From contig CABVAD010000074.1 of assembly GCA_902496265.1 (NCBI GenBank), positions 1 to 5,994 of the forward strand: 5,994 nucleotides of DNA, written 5' to 3'. The notes beneath the pieces were generated by a model. The model saw only the letters and a program-made list of their open reading frames with translations, made no database searches and was not told the DNA's origin. Of this stretch, positions 1-5,831 are shown piece by piece. A program made the position numbers and the translations under genes. Source of the stretch: an uncultured Oscillospiraceae bacterium. GTDB lineage: Bacteria; Bacillota; Clostridia; Oscillospirales; Acutalibacteraceae. The first letter of the stretch is position 1; the number at the start of each line of letters is the position of its first letter.

Positions 1-10
1 TAAAGACTTG

Positions 11-61
11 AATTTTTGATGTAAAGAGGTGACAAAAAAGATGCCACTGTAAATTTTTGAT
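11..61. repeat. Short direct repeat in gene-free left edge
   Basis: The 10-mer AATTTTTGAT occurs at 11-20 and again at 52-61, and AGACTT occurs nearby at 4-9 and 64-69. The region 1-134 is AT-rich and has no ORF that looks like a gene. An ATG at 41-43 preceded by AGAGGTG opens only three codons before a stop. The copies could be the degraded edge of a mobile element or simply AT-rich chance similarity. Nothing in the sequence decides between these. Confidence 0.3.
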
Positions 62-93
62 ATAGACTTAACCGACAAGAATATTTTATAACT

Positions 94-110
94 GCTTTGC
101 AGAGCAAAGC
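94..110. repeat. Perfect 7-bp inverted repeat (small hairpin)
   Basis: GCTTTGC (94-100) and GCAAAGC (104-110) are perfect inverted copies around a 3-nt loop. No T-run follows on either strand, so it is not a convincing intrinsic terminator. Just downstream, ATTATTC-like units repeat (about 119-132). Palindrome plus short tandem repeat is a style often seen in intergenic spacers of gut Clostridia, so it may be one copy of a dispersed repeat. Confidence 0.4.
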
Positions 111-134
111 CACCTAAATTATTCATTATTCATA

Positions 135-178
135 CAAAACGAAAATCCGCCCTCTTTCAAGAACGGATTTTCGTTTTG
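135..178 (-). terminator. Intrinsic terminator closing the tRNA-Ala / comM unit
   Basis: CAAAACGAAAATCCG (135-149) and CGGATTTTCGTTTTG (164-178) form a perfect 15-bp stem around a 14-nt loop. On the minus strand the loop can pair further (TCT with AGA around TGAA). The descending arm carries the T-rich TTTTCGTTTT, as in A-tract/T-tract terminators that work in both directions. It lies 91 bp after the tRNA 3' end and is the first strong hairpin downstream of the minus-strand genes. A clean U-run after the stem is missing because the Ts are inside it. It could also stop plus-strand transcripts entering from the left. Confidence 0.7.
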
Positions 179-278
179 GTGGAACATACCGCACAGCACC
201 CGAACTCACGTCCCGTGGTACAAGCCTTAGCTTTGTACGGACTTGGTCGGATTGACTCCGGCGGCACGCTGGTGGAAC
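177..278. repeat. 9-bp direct repeat of the tRNA-Ala 3' end
   Basis: TGGTGGAAC (plus strand) occurs at 177-185 and 270-278, which is GTTCCACCA in the tRNA sense. The right copy is the true 3' end of tRNA-Ala: acceptor strand, discriminator and CCA. The left copy abuts the terminator stem, overlapping its last two bases. The copies are 93 bp apart. I inspected the sequence before the left copy for a second tRNA and found no T-arm or acceptor pairing at the right distances. Confidence 0.45.
179..269 (-). other. Structured spacer (3' trailer) between tRNA-Ala and terminator
   Basis: This 91-bp stretch is transcribed with the tRNA if the terminator at 135-178 is used. It has no ORF. It holds a clear hairpin at 210-242: GTCC pairs with GGAC and GTACAAGC with GCTTTGTAC (one bulged T), around a CTTA loop (plus-strand notation). 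A smaller hairpin lies at 248-260 (CGGA/TCCG). Such a leftover trailer is normally removed by nucleases. It could persist as a small RNA, but no family is recognised. Confidence 0.4.
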
Positions 279-345
279 TGATGGGATTCGAACCCACGAC
301 CTCCTGAATGCGAACCAGGCACTCTACCAACTGAGCTACAGCCCC
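270..345 (-). tRNA. tRNA-Ala (anticodon CGC)
   Basis: A complete 76-nt cloverleaf is readable on the minus strand. The acceptor GGGGCTG pairs with CAGTTCC. The D-stem is GCTC/GAGT with loop AGTTGGTA. The anticodon stem CCTGG/TCAGG encloses TTCGCAT, with anticodon CGC at 312-310. The T-stem GTGGG/CCCAT encloses TTCGAAT. The discriminator is A and the CCA end is encoded (272-270). The third acceptor pair is G3:U70, the classic identity element read by alanyl-tRNA synthetase. This agrees with anticodon CGC, which decodes GCG. The gene begins 26 nt after the comM stop and appears to have its own promoter (369-397). Confidence 0.95.
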
Positions 346-368
346 ATAAGTAAAACAGGAACATTACT

Positions 369-397
369 ATTTTACTCGATCCAGTACTTTCTGTCAA
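369..397 (-). promoter_or_regulatory. Sigma-A promoter for tRNA-Ala inside the end of comM
   Basis: On the minus strand a perfect -35 TTGACA (397-392), a 17-bp spacer and a -10 TAAAAT (374-369, five of six matches) precede the tRNA. Transcription would start near 362 and give a leader of about 17 nt. The -35 lies in codons of the last comM residues (Leu-Asp-Arg), and the -10 begins with the comM TAA stop codon. Position and quality suggest the tRNA is transcribed independently of the upstream protein genes. Confidence 0.75.
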
Positions 398-1898
398 GTG
401 TTCTGAATGAAATTGCTGAAAAAATGTGCTCTTTTTTTATGATTTCACTGCCCGAAAGGTCCGCAACCGTCCTTGCAACCTTTAAAATGCGGTCGTATGC
501 GCGGGCGGACATACCGAGTCTGTCGAAGGACAGGCGCAAATATTCCGAGGCGGCGGAGTCCAAAACGCAATACTTTTTAAGCATAGAGGGGGTAAGCCGC
601 GCATTGCAGGTAACAGAAGTACCTTTATAACGCTCGGTCTGAATTTTCCGCGCCCTGTTCACCCGTTCGCGTATTTCGGCGGAGGTTTCCTCCTTTGAAG
701 CGGAGCTCAGCTCCCCGTAATTCACGGGCGGAACCTCTACGTGAAGATCGATTCGGTCAAGCATAGGGCCAGATATGCGGTTCAGATATTTCCTGACCGC
801 GTTCTGCGAACAGATACACTGCTTGGTCGGGTGTCCGAAAAAGCCGCAGGGGCAGGGATTCATTGCGGCGACAAGCATTACAGAGCTTGGATATGTAAGC
901 GAGCCTGCCACGCGGGAAATTGTAACCTTGCCGTCCTCAAGCGGCTGGCGCATAGCTTCCATAACATCTCTGCGGAACTCAGGGAGCTCGTCCAAAAAAA
1001 GCACGCCGTTATGTGCAAGCGATATTTCCCCCGGCCGAGGAACAGAGCCTCCGCCCGTAAGCCCCGCCACGGAAACCGTATGATGCGGAGAACGGAAGGG
1101 ACGCGTTTTGACAAAAGGATTCTTACTGTCAAGGATTCCCGCAATAGAATGTATTTTCGTCGTCTCAATCGACTCGTCAAAGGTCATTTCGGGCAAGATT
1201 GTGGGAAGCCGCTTTGCAAGCATACTTTTTCCCGAACCCGGAGGGCCGATAAGCAGAATATTGTGCCCGCCCGCGGCGGCGATTTCAAGCGCCTTTTTTG
1301 CGGCAAGCTGACCCTTCACCTCGCTGAAATCAACGGTGTTTATATATTTTTCGGGGGGAATTTCGGTTTTCGGAGAGCTTTCAATCAGATTTTTACCCAT
1401 CAGGTGATCAATCAGCATGCGCACATCTTCCACGCCGTAAACCTGAAGCCCGTCGATTACCGCCGCCTCAGCGGCGTTTTCTTTAGGCACAAAAACATTT
1501 TTAATTCCGTTTTTCAAAGCGGTTATCGCAATGGCAAGGACGCCGCCTGTTTTGCGGGTCTTGCCGTCTAAAGAAAGCTCACCGACAAAAATGCTGTCGT
1601 CAAGCTCCGCCTTAAGCTGACCCGACGCCTTAAGTATTGCGATAAGCACGGGCAGGTCATAAATAGAGCCCTCTTTTTTAAGGTCGGCGGGGGCTAAATT
1701 TACGGTGATCCGTCCCACGGGAAACTTAAAGCCGCTGTTTTTTACTGCGGCACGCACCCTGTCCCGGGATTCCTTGACCGCGGTATCGGGAAGACCGACA
1801 ATATCAAAGGCGGGAAGTCCTGTTGAAACGTCCGCCTCCACCTCTATCATATAAGATTCAATTCCGAAAAGCCCCACGCTTTTGAGCCGTGAAAACAA
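372..1898 (-). CDS. comM: YifB/ComM family Mg-chelatase-like AAA+ ATPase
   Basis: A complete 508-residue protein, the usual length for the family. Residues about 1-165 form the Lon-S5-like N-terminal domain, with the family signature around GLPAFDIVGLPD (27-38). A Mg-chelatase-type AAA+ domain follows: Walker A GPPGSGKS at 218-225, Walker B VLFLDE ending at D303-E304, and the LDRIDLHVE segment with a candidate arginine finger R382. The C-terminal helical domain runs from about 400 to 508. Cysteines 349, 351, 361 and 363 in NPCPCG...CIC are conserved in the family and may bind metal. In Vibrio, ComM is a hexameric branch-migration helicase that helps integrate transformed DNA; a role in this organism is inferred. 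The start is TTG (1898-1896), because no in-frame ATG or GTG precedes it before stops. It lies 30 bp after the GNAT gene, probably in the same transcript. Confidence 0.93.
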   Translation of the reverse strand: MFSRLKSVGLFGIESYMIEVEADVSTGLPAFDIVGLPDTAVKESRDRVRAAVKNSGFKFPVGRITVNLAPADLKKEGSIYDLPVLIAILKASGQLKAELDDSIFVGELSLDGKTRKTGGVLAIAITALKNGIKNVFVPKENAAEAAVIDGLQVYGVEDVRMLIDHLMGKNLIESSPKTEIPPEKYINTVDFSEVKGQLAAKKALEIAAAGGHNILLIGPPGSGKSMLAKRLPTILPEMTFDESIETTKIHSIAGILDSKNPFVKTRPFRSPHHTVSVAGLTGGGSVPRPGEISLAHNGVLFLDELPEFRRDVMEAMRQPLEDGKVTISRVAGSLTYPSSVMLVAAMNPCPCGFFGHPTKQCICSQNAVRKYLNRISGPMLDRIDLHVEVPPVNYGELSSASKEETSAEIRERVNRARKIQTERYKGTSVTCNARLTPSMLKKYCVLDSAASEYLRLSFDRLGMSARAYDRILKVARTVADLSGSEIIKKEHIFSAISFRTLDRKYWIE

Positions 1899-1907
1899 AA
1901 TCCGACA

Positions 1908-1913
1908 CCGCCT
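1908..1913 (-). promoter_or_regulatory. Ribosome binding site supporting the comM TTG start
   Basis: AGGCGG (minus strand, 1913-1908) lies 9 nt before the TTG at 1898-1896. It is the only purine-rich site in the 30-bp gap and fixes the start at the residue where the family alignment begins (MFSRLKSVGL). The match to GGAGG is imperfect, which together with TTG suggests modest translation. Confidence 0.5.
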
Positions 1914-1928
1914 TTTAATCTTACTTTA

Positions 1929-2435
1929 TTATTCCATTATATACGGAAAGCACAGACCGTCAAGTTTGACGGAACTCCCCGTGCACATTGCCGTATAGCT
2001 TAGCTCCGCGGCCTGCGGCTCGGTTGCCGAAAGCGCTGAAAAGCCGCCCGCAGGCAGGGCGGTTTTTAACTTTTTTCCCCTTGTTACGGCGGTAAAGCGC
2101 TCAAAGCCAAGCCTTTCATAAAAGGATATAAGCCCATCTTTTTCGGGCTTTAAAAAAATCGGCTTGCCCTCTTTTATCAAATCCCTTATAAGTCCCGACA
2201 TATACCCTTTTCCGCGGTATATTTTCTTTGTCGCCGCGGCGTAGAGATAAAAGGCGTCAAAGCGTTCTGTCCGCGTGATAATTATACAGGGGAGTGCGAA
2301 AAGCAGAGCGGCGGTCTTGCCGCCGCACATTGCGGTACGGCAGTACTCACCGCAAAGCGAGAAAAGTCGGTCTTCAAACCCGCCGTCGTCGCCGAAGGCT
2401 TCGCGGTAGATTTCGCGGCATTCATTTTCATTCAT
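1929..2435 (-). CDS. Short GNAT family N-acetyltransferase
   Basis: A 168-residue protein read from ATG 2435-2433. The frame is open 45 codons further upstream, but that part is the shadow of the DUF2156 gene. Starting at MNENECREIYREAF gives the typical beginning of this GNAT group and an 8-bp overlap with the upstream gene. Motif A is visible as LYAAATKKIYRGKGYM (64-79), the acetyl-CoA pyrophosphate loop (R74-G75-K76-G77), with Met79 where Gly or Ala is usual. ISFYERLGF (103-111) is motif B. The acceptor is unknown. The C-terminal part after motif B is short (about 57 residues) compared with the roughly 280-300 residues I associate with clostridial relatives, so it may be a trimmed form. 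It ends in tandem TAA TAA stops. An amine or antibiotic acetyltransferase, or a protein modifier, is possible. Confidence 0.8.
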   Translation of the reverse strand: MNENECREIYREAFGDDGGFEDRLFSLCGEYCRTAMCGGKTAALLFALPCIIITRTERFDAFYLYAAATKKIYRGKGYMSGLIRDLIKEGKPIFLKPEKDGLISFYERLGFERFTAVTRGKKLKTALPAGGFSALSATEPQAAELSYTAMCTGSSVKLDGLCFPYIME

Positions 2436-3315
2436 ATTCTTCTCTTTTTCTGCAGGAGTATTTTTTAAGCAGTATAGCGGGCTTGTAGGAAAGCTTGGCT
2501 TTTCGCAGTCCCTCAAGCCCCATATCGTCCTCGCGGTTGATATATTTGTACTCCTCGAGGGTGCGGGCAAATTCGCGGTTTATCACGGTGTAGGCCTCGG
2601 CGTAATCGGAAAGCGCCTTTTCGATATGAATATCGAAAATTTCATCGCTTATCTTAGAGCCCAAGGTAAAGGCGACAACCCCGCCGTCAACGTAAACCGC
2701 TCCGCCGCGTACGCCTAAAAGCTTCATATTATCAAGTATCGTTTCCACGCCGCGCTTTTCACAGCGAAGATACCTGTCCTCCCTGTCGGCGTTTTCCCCG
2801 TACCATTTTTCGGCGCATAGCTTAACATCGCCGATATTTTCAGCAGTTATCGGCTTATATACCCAATCGTGCTTTTTGGAAAACGCGCTTATATGGTTGC
2901 GCTTTGAGTGGTATTTTTTGCCCGAAAGCTCAGAGAGGTCGCTCCTTAAATAAATATAGTCGAAGGCGTCGCGGTTTTCCTCTAAGACATATTTATCCCC
3001 GAAACAAGCCTTAAAATTGTCAAGCCTTCTGCCCTCCTGCACCCAAAAATCGGGGTATTCCTCTCCGCTGTACTCCCTTATAAGCTCAATTCCCTTAAGA
3101 AAATCGTTACCGAAGGGCAGACGGTAGGAGCTGTCCTCGCCCCTGCCCGACTTTATAATAAGCTGTCCGTCCTCTTGAGCCCACATATTGTTATATGCGC
3201 TCTGCCAGACAAGCAGATTCACAAAGGCGCTCTCGCAGGAAAGCTCGCCCGAAAAACCTATATATTTTTTAAATATTTCAATATCCTCTATTTCGGTCTT
3301 CTTGAATTTTAACAT
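2428..3315 (-). CDS. DUF2156 / phosphatidylglycerol lysyltransferase C-terminal-domain protein
   Basis: A complete 295-residue protein from ATG 3315-3313. No hydrophobic segment long enough to be a membrane helix is seen, so it is probably cytoplasmic. The C-terminal two thirds show the DUF2156 (LPG_synthase_C) signatures: LSGKKYHSKRNHISAF (130-145), IHIEKA with AYTVINREFA (229-250), and YINREDDMGLEGLRKAKLSY (258-277). This fold is a tandem GNAT-like domain. In MprF the same domain moves an amino acid from charged tRNA to membrane phosphatidylglycerol. The MprF flippase domain is absent here, so the acceptor is unknown. Its stop codon lies inside the start of the GNAT gene (8-bp overlap, frame ATGAATGA), which implies translational coupling. 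The ribosome site is weak (GGG about 9 nt before ATG). A peptidyl- or tRNA-dependent transferase is also possible. Confidence 0.85.
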   Translation of the reverse strand: MLKFKKTEIEDIEIFKKYIGFSGELSCESAFVNLLVWQSAYNNMWAQEDGQLIIKSGRGEDSSYRLPFGNDFLKGIELIREYSGEEYPDFWVQEGRRLDNFKACFGDKYVLEENRDAFDYIYLRSDLSELSGKKYHSKRNHISAFSKKHDWVYKPITAENIGDVKLCAEKWYGENADREDRYLRCEKRGVETILDNMKLLGVRGGAVYVDGGVVAFTLGSKISDEIFDIHIEKALSDYAEAYTVINREFARTLEEYKYINREDDMGLEGLRKAKLSYKPAILLKKYSCRKREEYE

Positions 3316-3364
3316 ATTATACCCATTTTTTAGACATTAGACGATGGTAAAATTAACTCGCATA

Positions 3365-3389
3365 GGGGACGATGCACTATGTCGCCCCC
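3365..3389. repeat. GC-rich imperfect hairpin in the PBP-DUF2156 gap
   Basis: GGGGACGA (3365-3372) pairs with TCGCCCCC (3382-3389), with a single A:C mismatch and a 9-nt loop. It sits in the 103-bp gap (3316-3418) after the PBP stop. No T-run follows directly on the minus strand (TATGCGAGTTAATTTT), so termination would be weak at best. Beside it, TTAGACATTAGAC is a short tandem repeat (about 3330-3343). The gap holds no gene. The palindrome resembles dispersed intergenic repeats of gut Clostridia, which is inference. Confidence 0.45.
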
Positions 3390-3418
3390 AATTCCGACTT
3401 ATAATTCCCCGTTATTAA

Positions 3419-5728
3419 TCATTCTCCGGACGCTTCGGAGGCCGATGACTCGCTTTCCTGCTGTTTCTTTTCCTCTTCCTTTTTAATCTCCTCCACCGTG
3501 CCGAGCGCTGTTCCGCCATGCTCGGTACAGTAGCCGGGGGTATTGCTCTTTTTGTACCAGCCTATCGCCTTTGAGGGGCAGGAGGAGGTGGCGAGATTTC
3601 CTGTTTTTGTGCAGTAATAACGTTCTGTCGCGTAGCTGCTGTTCTGAAACTCCTTTGCTTCAAGCCCCGAATGAATTTTGGACATAACCGCGCCCCACAT
3701 TTTAAGAGCGATACCGCTGTTTGAAATGTTTTGCTGTTGGTCATATCCGCACCAGCAGGAGGCGATATAATACGGCGAGCCGCCGACAAACCACAGATCG
3801 TTTGAGTTGTTTGAGGTTCCTGTCTTGGCGTAAATCTTCATATTTTTAATATAGCCTGCGGCACCCCTGCCCGTTCCCTTTGATCCATAAACAACCGTCT
3901 GCAAAAGGTGATTCATAACCGTTGCGGTATCCTCGCTTATCGCCATTTCGGGCGCGCTGTTATAAAGGAGCACCGTCTCGCCGTGCTGGTCGGTGACCTT
4001 GGTATAAAGGGTCGGGGCGTGGTACTGACCGAGATTGCCGAAGACAGCATAAGCCGCCGCGGATTCAAGGGTGGTAATACCGCCGTTTGTACCGCCCATT
4101 CCGAGTGGTGCTAAATTCACATCCTCGCCCGTAAGGGTGGTAATTCCGAGAGTTTTTGTAAGAAAATCAAAGGAGGTTTGAGTTCCTAACTTATTTACAA
4201 GGTAAACGGGGATTGTATTAACCGAGCGCTCCAGCGCGTACTGCACCGTAATATTTCCCCAATACGACTTGTACCAGTTTACGGGCGTCCAGCCGTTGTA
4301 GTTGGTTTTGGTATCGTTTACAATGCTCGAATAGTGAATTAAATCCTGCTCTATGGCGGGGGCGTAGGCCGCGATAGGCTTCATTGTAGATCCCGGCTGT
4401 CGCTTAGCGTCGGTCGCGCGGTTCAAGACAAGGTTGCCCGTCTTTTCGCCTATTCCGCCCACAAGTCCCTTGACGCGACCGTTGTAGTCCATCACCGTCA
4501 TAGAACCCTGAAGTGTACTGCCGTCCTTTCCCTTAATTCCGTAGGTCTTAACGTCCTTAAAGACCTCCTCAAGAGCGGACTGAACCTTGGTGTCAAGCGT
4601 TGCGTAAATCTTGTAGCCGTTGCTGTAAAACATATTTCTCGCGCGCTTTTCCTCGTAGCCGTACTTATTGCACAGGTCGCTTACCACCTGATTGATAAGC
4701 GCGTCCACAAAATACGAGTTTACCTCCGACTCGTTAATAACCTCTTTTGTCGCGACTATTTTAAGCTCCTCGTTTTTCGCCGCTTCGTACTCTTCCTTGG
4801 TAATATACTTCTGGTCGTACATTTCATACAGAACCGTGTTACGGCGCTTCAGGTTTGCTTCGGGATTGTCGTCGGGTGAGTAGTAGGTCGGGCTTTTGGT
4901 AATCGCGGCAAGGCAGGCGCACTCGGTAAGGGTTAAATCCTTAACATTCTTTCCGAAATAATAGTTCGCCGCGACCTCCACACCGTAGGTGCCGTGGCCC
5001 ATAGCTATTGTGTTTAAATAACATTCAATAATGGTGTCCTTGGCATAATGGGTTTCAAGATACCGCGCCCTCATAATTTCGCGGATTTTACGGCTGGGTC
5101 TTTGGGAGGTGTCCCCCGTCAGGTTCTTAACCAGCTGTTGGGTGATGGTCGAGCCGCCCTGATTTGTGTCGTAAAAATGCAAAAACATATTTGCAAACGC
5201 CGCGAAGGTGCGCTTCCAGTCCACGCCCTGATGCTCGAAGAAACGCTTGTCCTCGATAGCGACAAAGGCGTTGACGAGATTCTGCGGTATTCCCTCGTAG
5301 GCCGCGTCCTTTGCCTCTGCCTTTTTCCTGTCATACGATACCCAGATACGGTTAAACTCGCCGTGCAGACGGCGGTATTCGGTGTAATTGCCGCTGCCGT
5401 CGTCTAAATATATGGTAGTGGTAAAATTAAGCTTTAAATCGTCGAGGTTTTCCTCCATAGTGCCGTCGACCATTGTAAAGGCGTAAAGCAAAAAGGCGGA
5501 GACTATTATGCTCACCGTTATAAGTCCGACCAAAAACAGGGTCAAAACGGTTCTTAAAATCCGCTCCTTGCGGCTGCCCTTCTTTTTCCGTCCGCTTTTT
5601 TTGCTTCTTTTGCCGCCCTCGGGTTCTTCAGAGCGGGAGGCAAAGCTGTTAAGGTCAAAGCTTGTCTCGCCCGTTTCCTCTAAATTACCTGAATTATCGT
5701 AGCTGAACAAATCGTTATTGTCGTCCAT
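3419..5728 (-). CDS. Class A penicillin-binding protein (PBP1A family, bifunctional)
   Basis: A complete 769-residue enzyme that polymerises lipid II glycan and cross-links peptide stems outside the membrane. The N-terminus is cytoplasmic, acidic then very basic (KRSKKSGRKKK, 40-50), followed by one membrane anchor at about 61-86. The GT51 transglycosylase shows EDKRFFEHQGVD (159-170, catalytic E159), GGSTITQQLVKN (191-202) and RKIRE (213-217). The transpeptidase shows SxxK as STMK (447-450, nucleophile S447), SVN (502-504) and KTGT (635-638), so all active-site motifs are intact. After the transpeptidase comes a Cys-bearing segment (C706, C717, C734) typical of clostridial PBP1A, then a Lys/Glu/Gln/Ser-rich tail (745-769). 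No PASTA repeat is seen. The start ATG has a perfect GGAGG 6 nt upstream. It is transcribed from the promoter at 5803-5831. Counterparts are called ponA or pbp1A. Confidence 0.96.
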   Translation of the reverse strand: MDDNNDLFSYDNSGNLEETGETSFDLNSFASRSEEPEGGKRSKKSGRKKKGSRKERILRTVLTLFLVGLITVSIIVSAFLLYAFTMVDGTMEENLDDLKLNFTTTIYLDDGSGNYTEYRRLHGEFNRIWVSYDRKKAEAKDAAYEGIPQNLVNAFVAIEDKRFFEHQGVDWKRTFAAFANMFLHFYDTNQGGSTITQQLVKNLTGDTSQRPSRKIREIMRARYLETHYAKDTIIECYLNTIAMGHGTYGVEVAANYYFGKNVKDLTLTECACLAAITKSPTYYSPDDNPEANLKRRNTVLYEMYDQKYITKEEYEAAKNEELKIVATKEVINESEVNSYFVDALINQVVSDLCNKYGYEEKRARNMFYSNGYKIYATLDTKVQSALEEVFKDVKTYGIKGKDGSTLQGSMTVMDYNGRVKGLVGGIGEKTGNLVLNRATDAKRQPGSTMKPIAAYAPAIEQDLIHYSSIVNDTKTNYNGWTPVNWYKSYWGNITVQYALERSVNTIPVYLVNKLGTQTSFDFLTKTLGITTLTGEDVNLAPLGMGGTNGGITTLESAAAYAVFGNLGQYHAPTLYTKVTDQHGETVLLYNSAPEMAISEDTATVMNHLLQTVVYGSKGTGRGAAGYIKNMKIYAKTGTSNNSNDLWFVGGSPYYIASCWCGYDQQQNISNSGIALKMWGAVMSKIHSGLEAKEFQNSSYATERYYCTKTGNLATSSCPSKAIGWYKKSNTPGYCTEHGGTALGTVEEIKKEEEKKQQESESSASEASGE

Positions 5729-5734
5729 TGAACA

Positions 5735-5751
5735 CCTCCGCCGTTTCCGGC
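5735..5751 (-). promoter_or_regulatory. Strong PBP ribosome site with an abutting hairpin
   Basis: GGAGG (5739-5735) sits 6 nt before the PBP ATG. Directly upstream, GCCGGAAACGGC (5751-5740) can form a 4-bp stem with a GAAA loop, a GNRA tetraloop. A second small palindrome GCTGATTTCAGC (about 5767-5756) precedes it in the leader of roughly 68 nt. The hairpins may hold the leader open around the ribosome site or protect the mRNA 5' region. No riboswitch family is recognised. Confidence 0.5.
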
Positions 5752-5802
5752 AAACGCTGAAATCAGCTTTTTAAAAAAGTTTTATTTACGTTATACAGTA
5801 TT

Positions 5803-5831
5803 ATTATAACACATACCGACTGCAAAATCAA
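5803..5831 (-). promoter_or_regulatory. Extended -10 promoter for the PBP gene
   Basis: On the minus strand: -35 TTGATT (5831-5826), an exact 17-bp spacer, and a perfect -10 TATAAT (5808-5803) preceded by TGT, which makes the extended -10 TGnTATAAT. Transcription would begin near 5796. This should be a good housekeeping (sigma-A) promoter. With no strong terminator in the following gaps, transcripts may read on into the DUF2156, GNAT and comM genes. Confidence 0.75.

Noticed and set aside
177..252. Possible second, degenerate tRNA next to tRNA-Ala
   Set aside because: A GTTCCACCA end is present, but the T-loop-like GTTCGGGT lies 5 nt too far from it, and I found no acceptor or anticodon stem at the right spacing.
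741..1571. 276-codon open frame on the plus strand
   Set aside because: It is entirely antisense to comM, whose AAA+ motifs are unmistakable. The translation is Arg/His/Cys-rich with no family resemblance and no ribosome site.
1957..1972. Inverted repeat CCGTCAA/TTGACGG near the end of the GNAT gene
   Set aside because: It lies in coding sequence, has a loop of only 2-4 nt and no T-run after it, so it is neither a terminator nor a clear operator.
2436..2570. N-terminal 45-codon extension of the GNAT gene
   Set aside because: It lies within the DUF2156 gene in another frame, is Pro/Thr/Ser-rich and unlike GNAT N-termini. The ATG at 2435 gives the natural 8-bp coupled overlap.
3315..3320. TATAAT immediately before the DUF2156 ATG as a -10 promoter box
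   Set aside because: Transcription would start inside the coding region, there is no TTGACA-like element 16-18 bp upstream, and no later in-frame start fits the family.
5048..5407. 119-codon open frame on the plus strand
   Set aside because: It is antisense to the transglycosylase region of the PBP gene, with no domain resemblance and no upstream ribosome site of note.
5756..5778. GCTGAAATCAGC followed by TTTTTT on the plus strand as a terminator
   Set aside because: The stem is only 5 bp with a 2-nt loop, and no plus-strand gene precedes it. It lies in the PBP leader instead.
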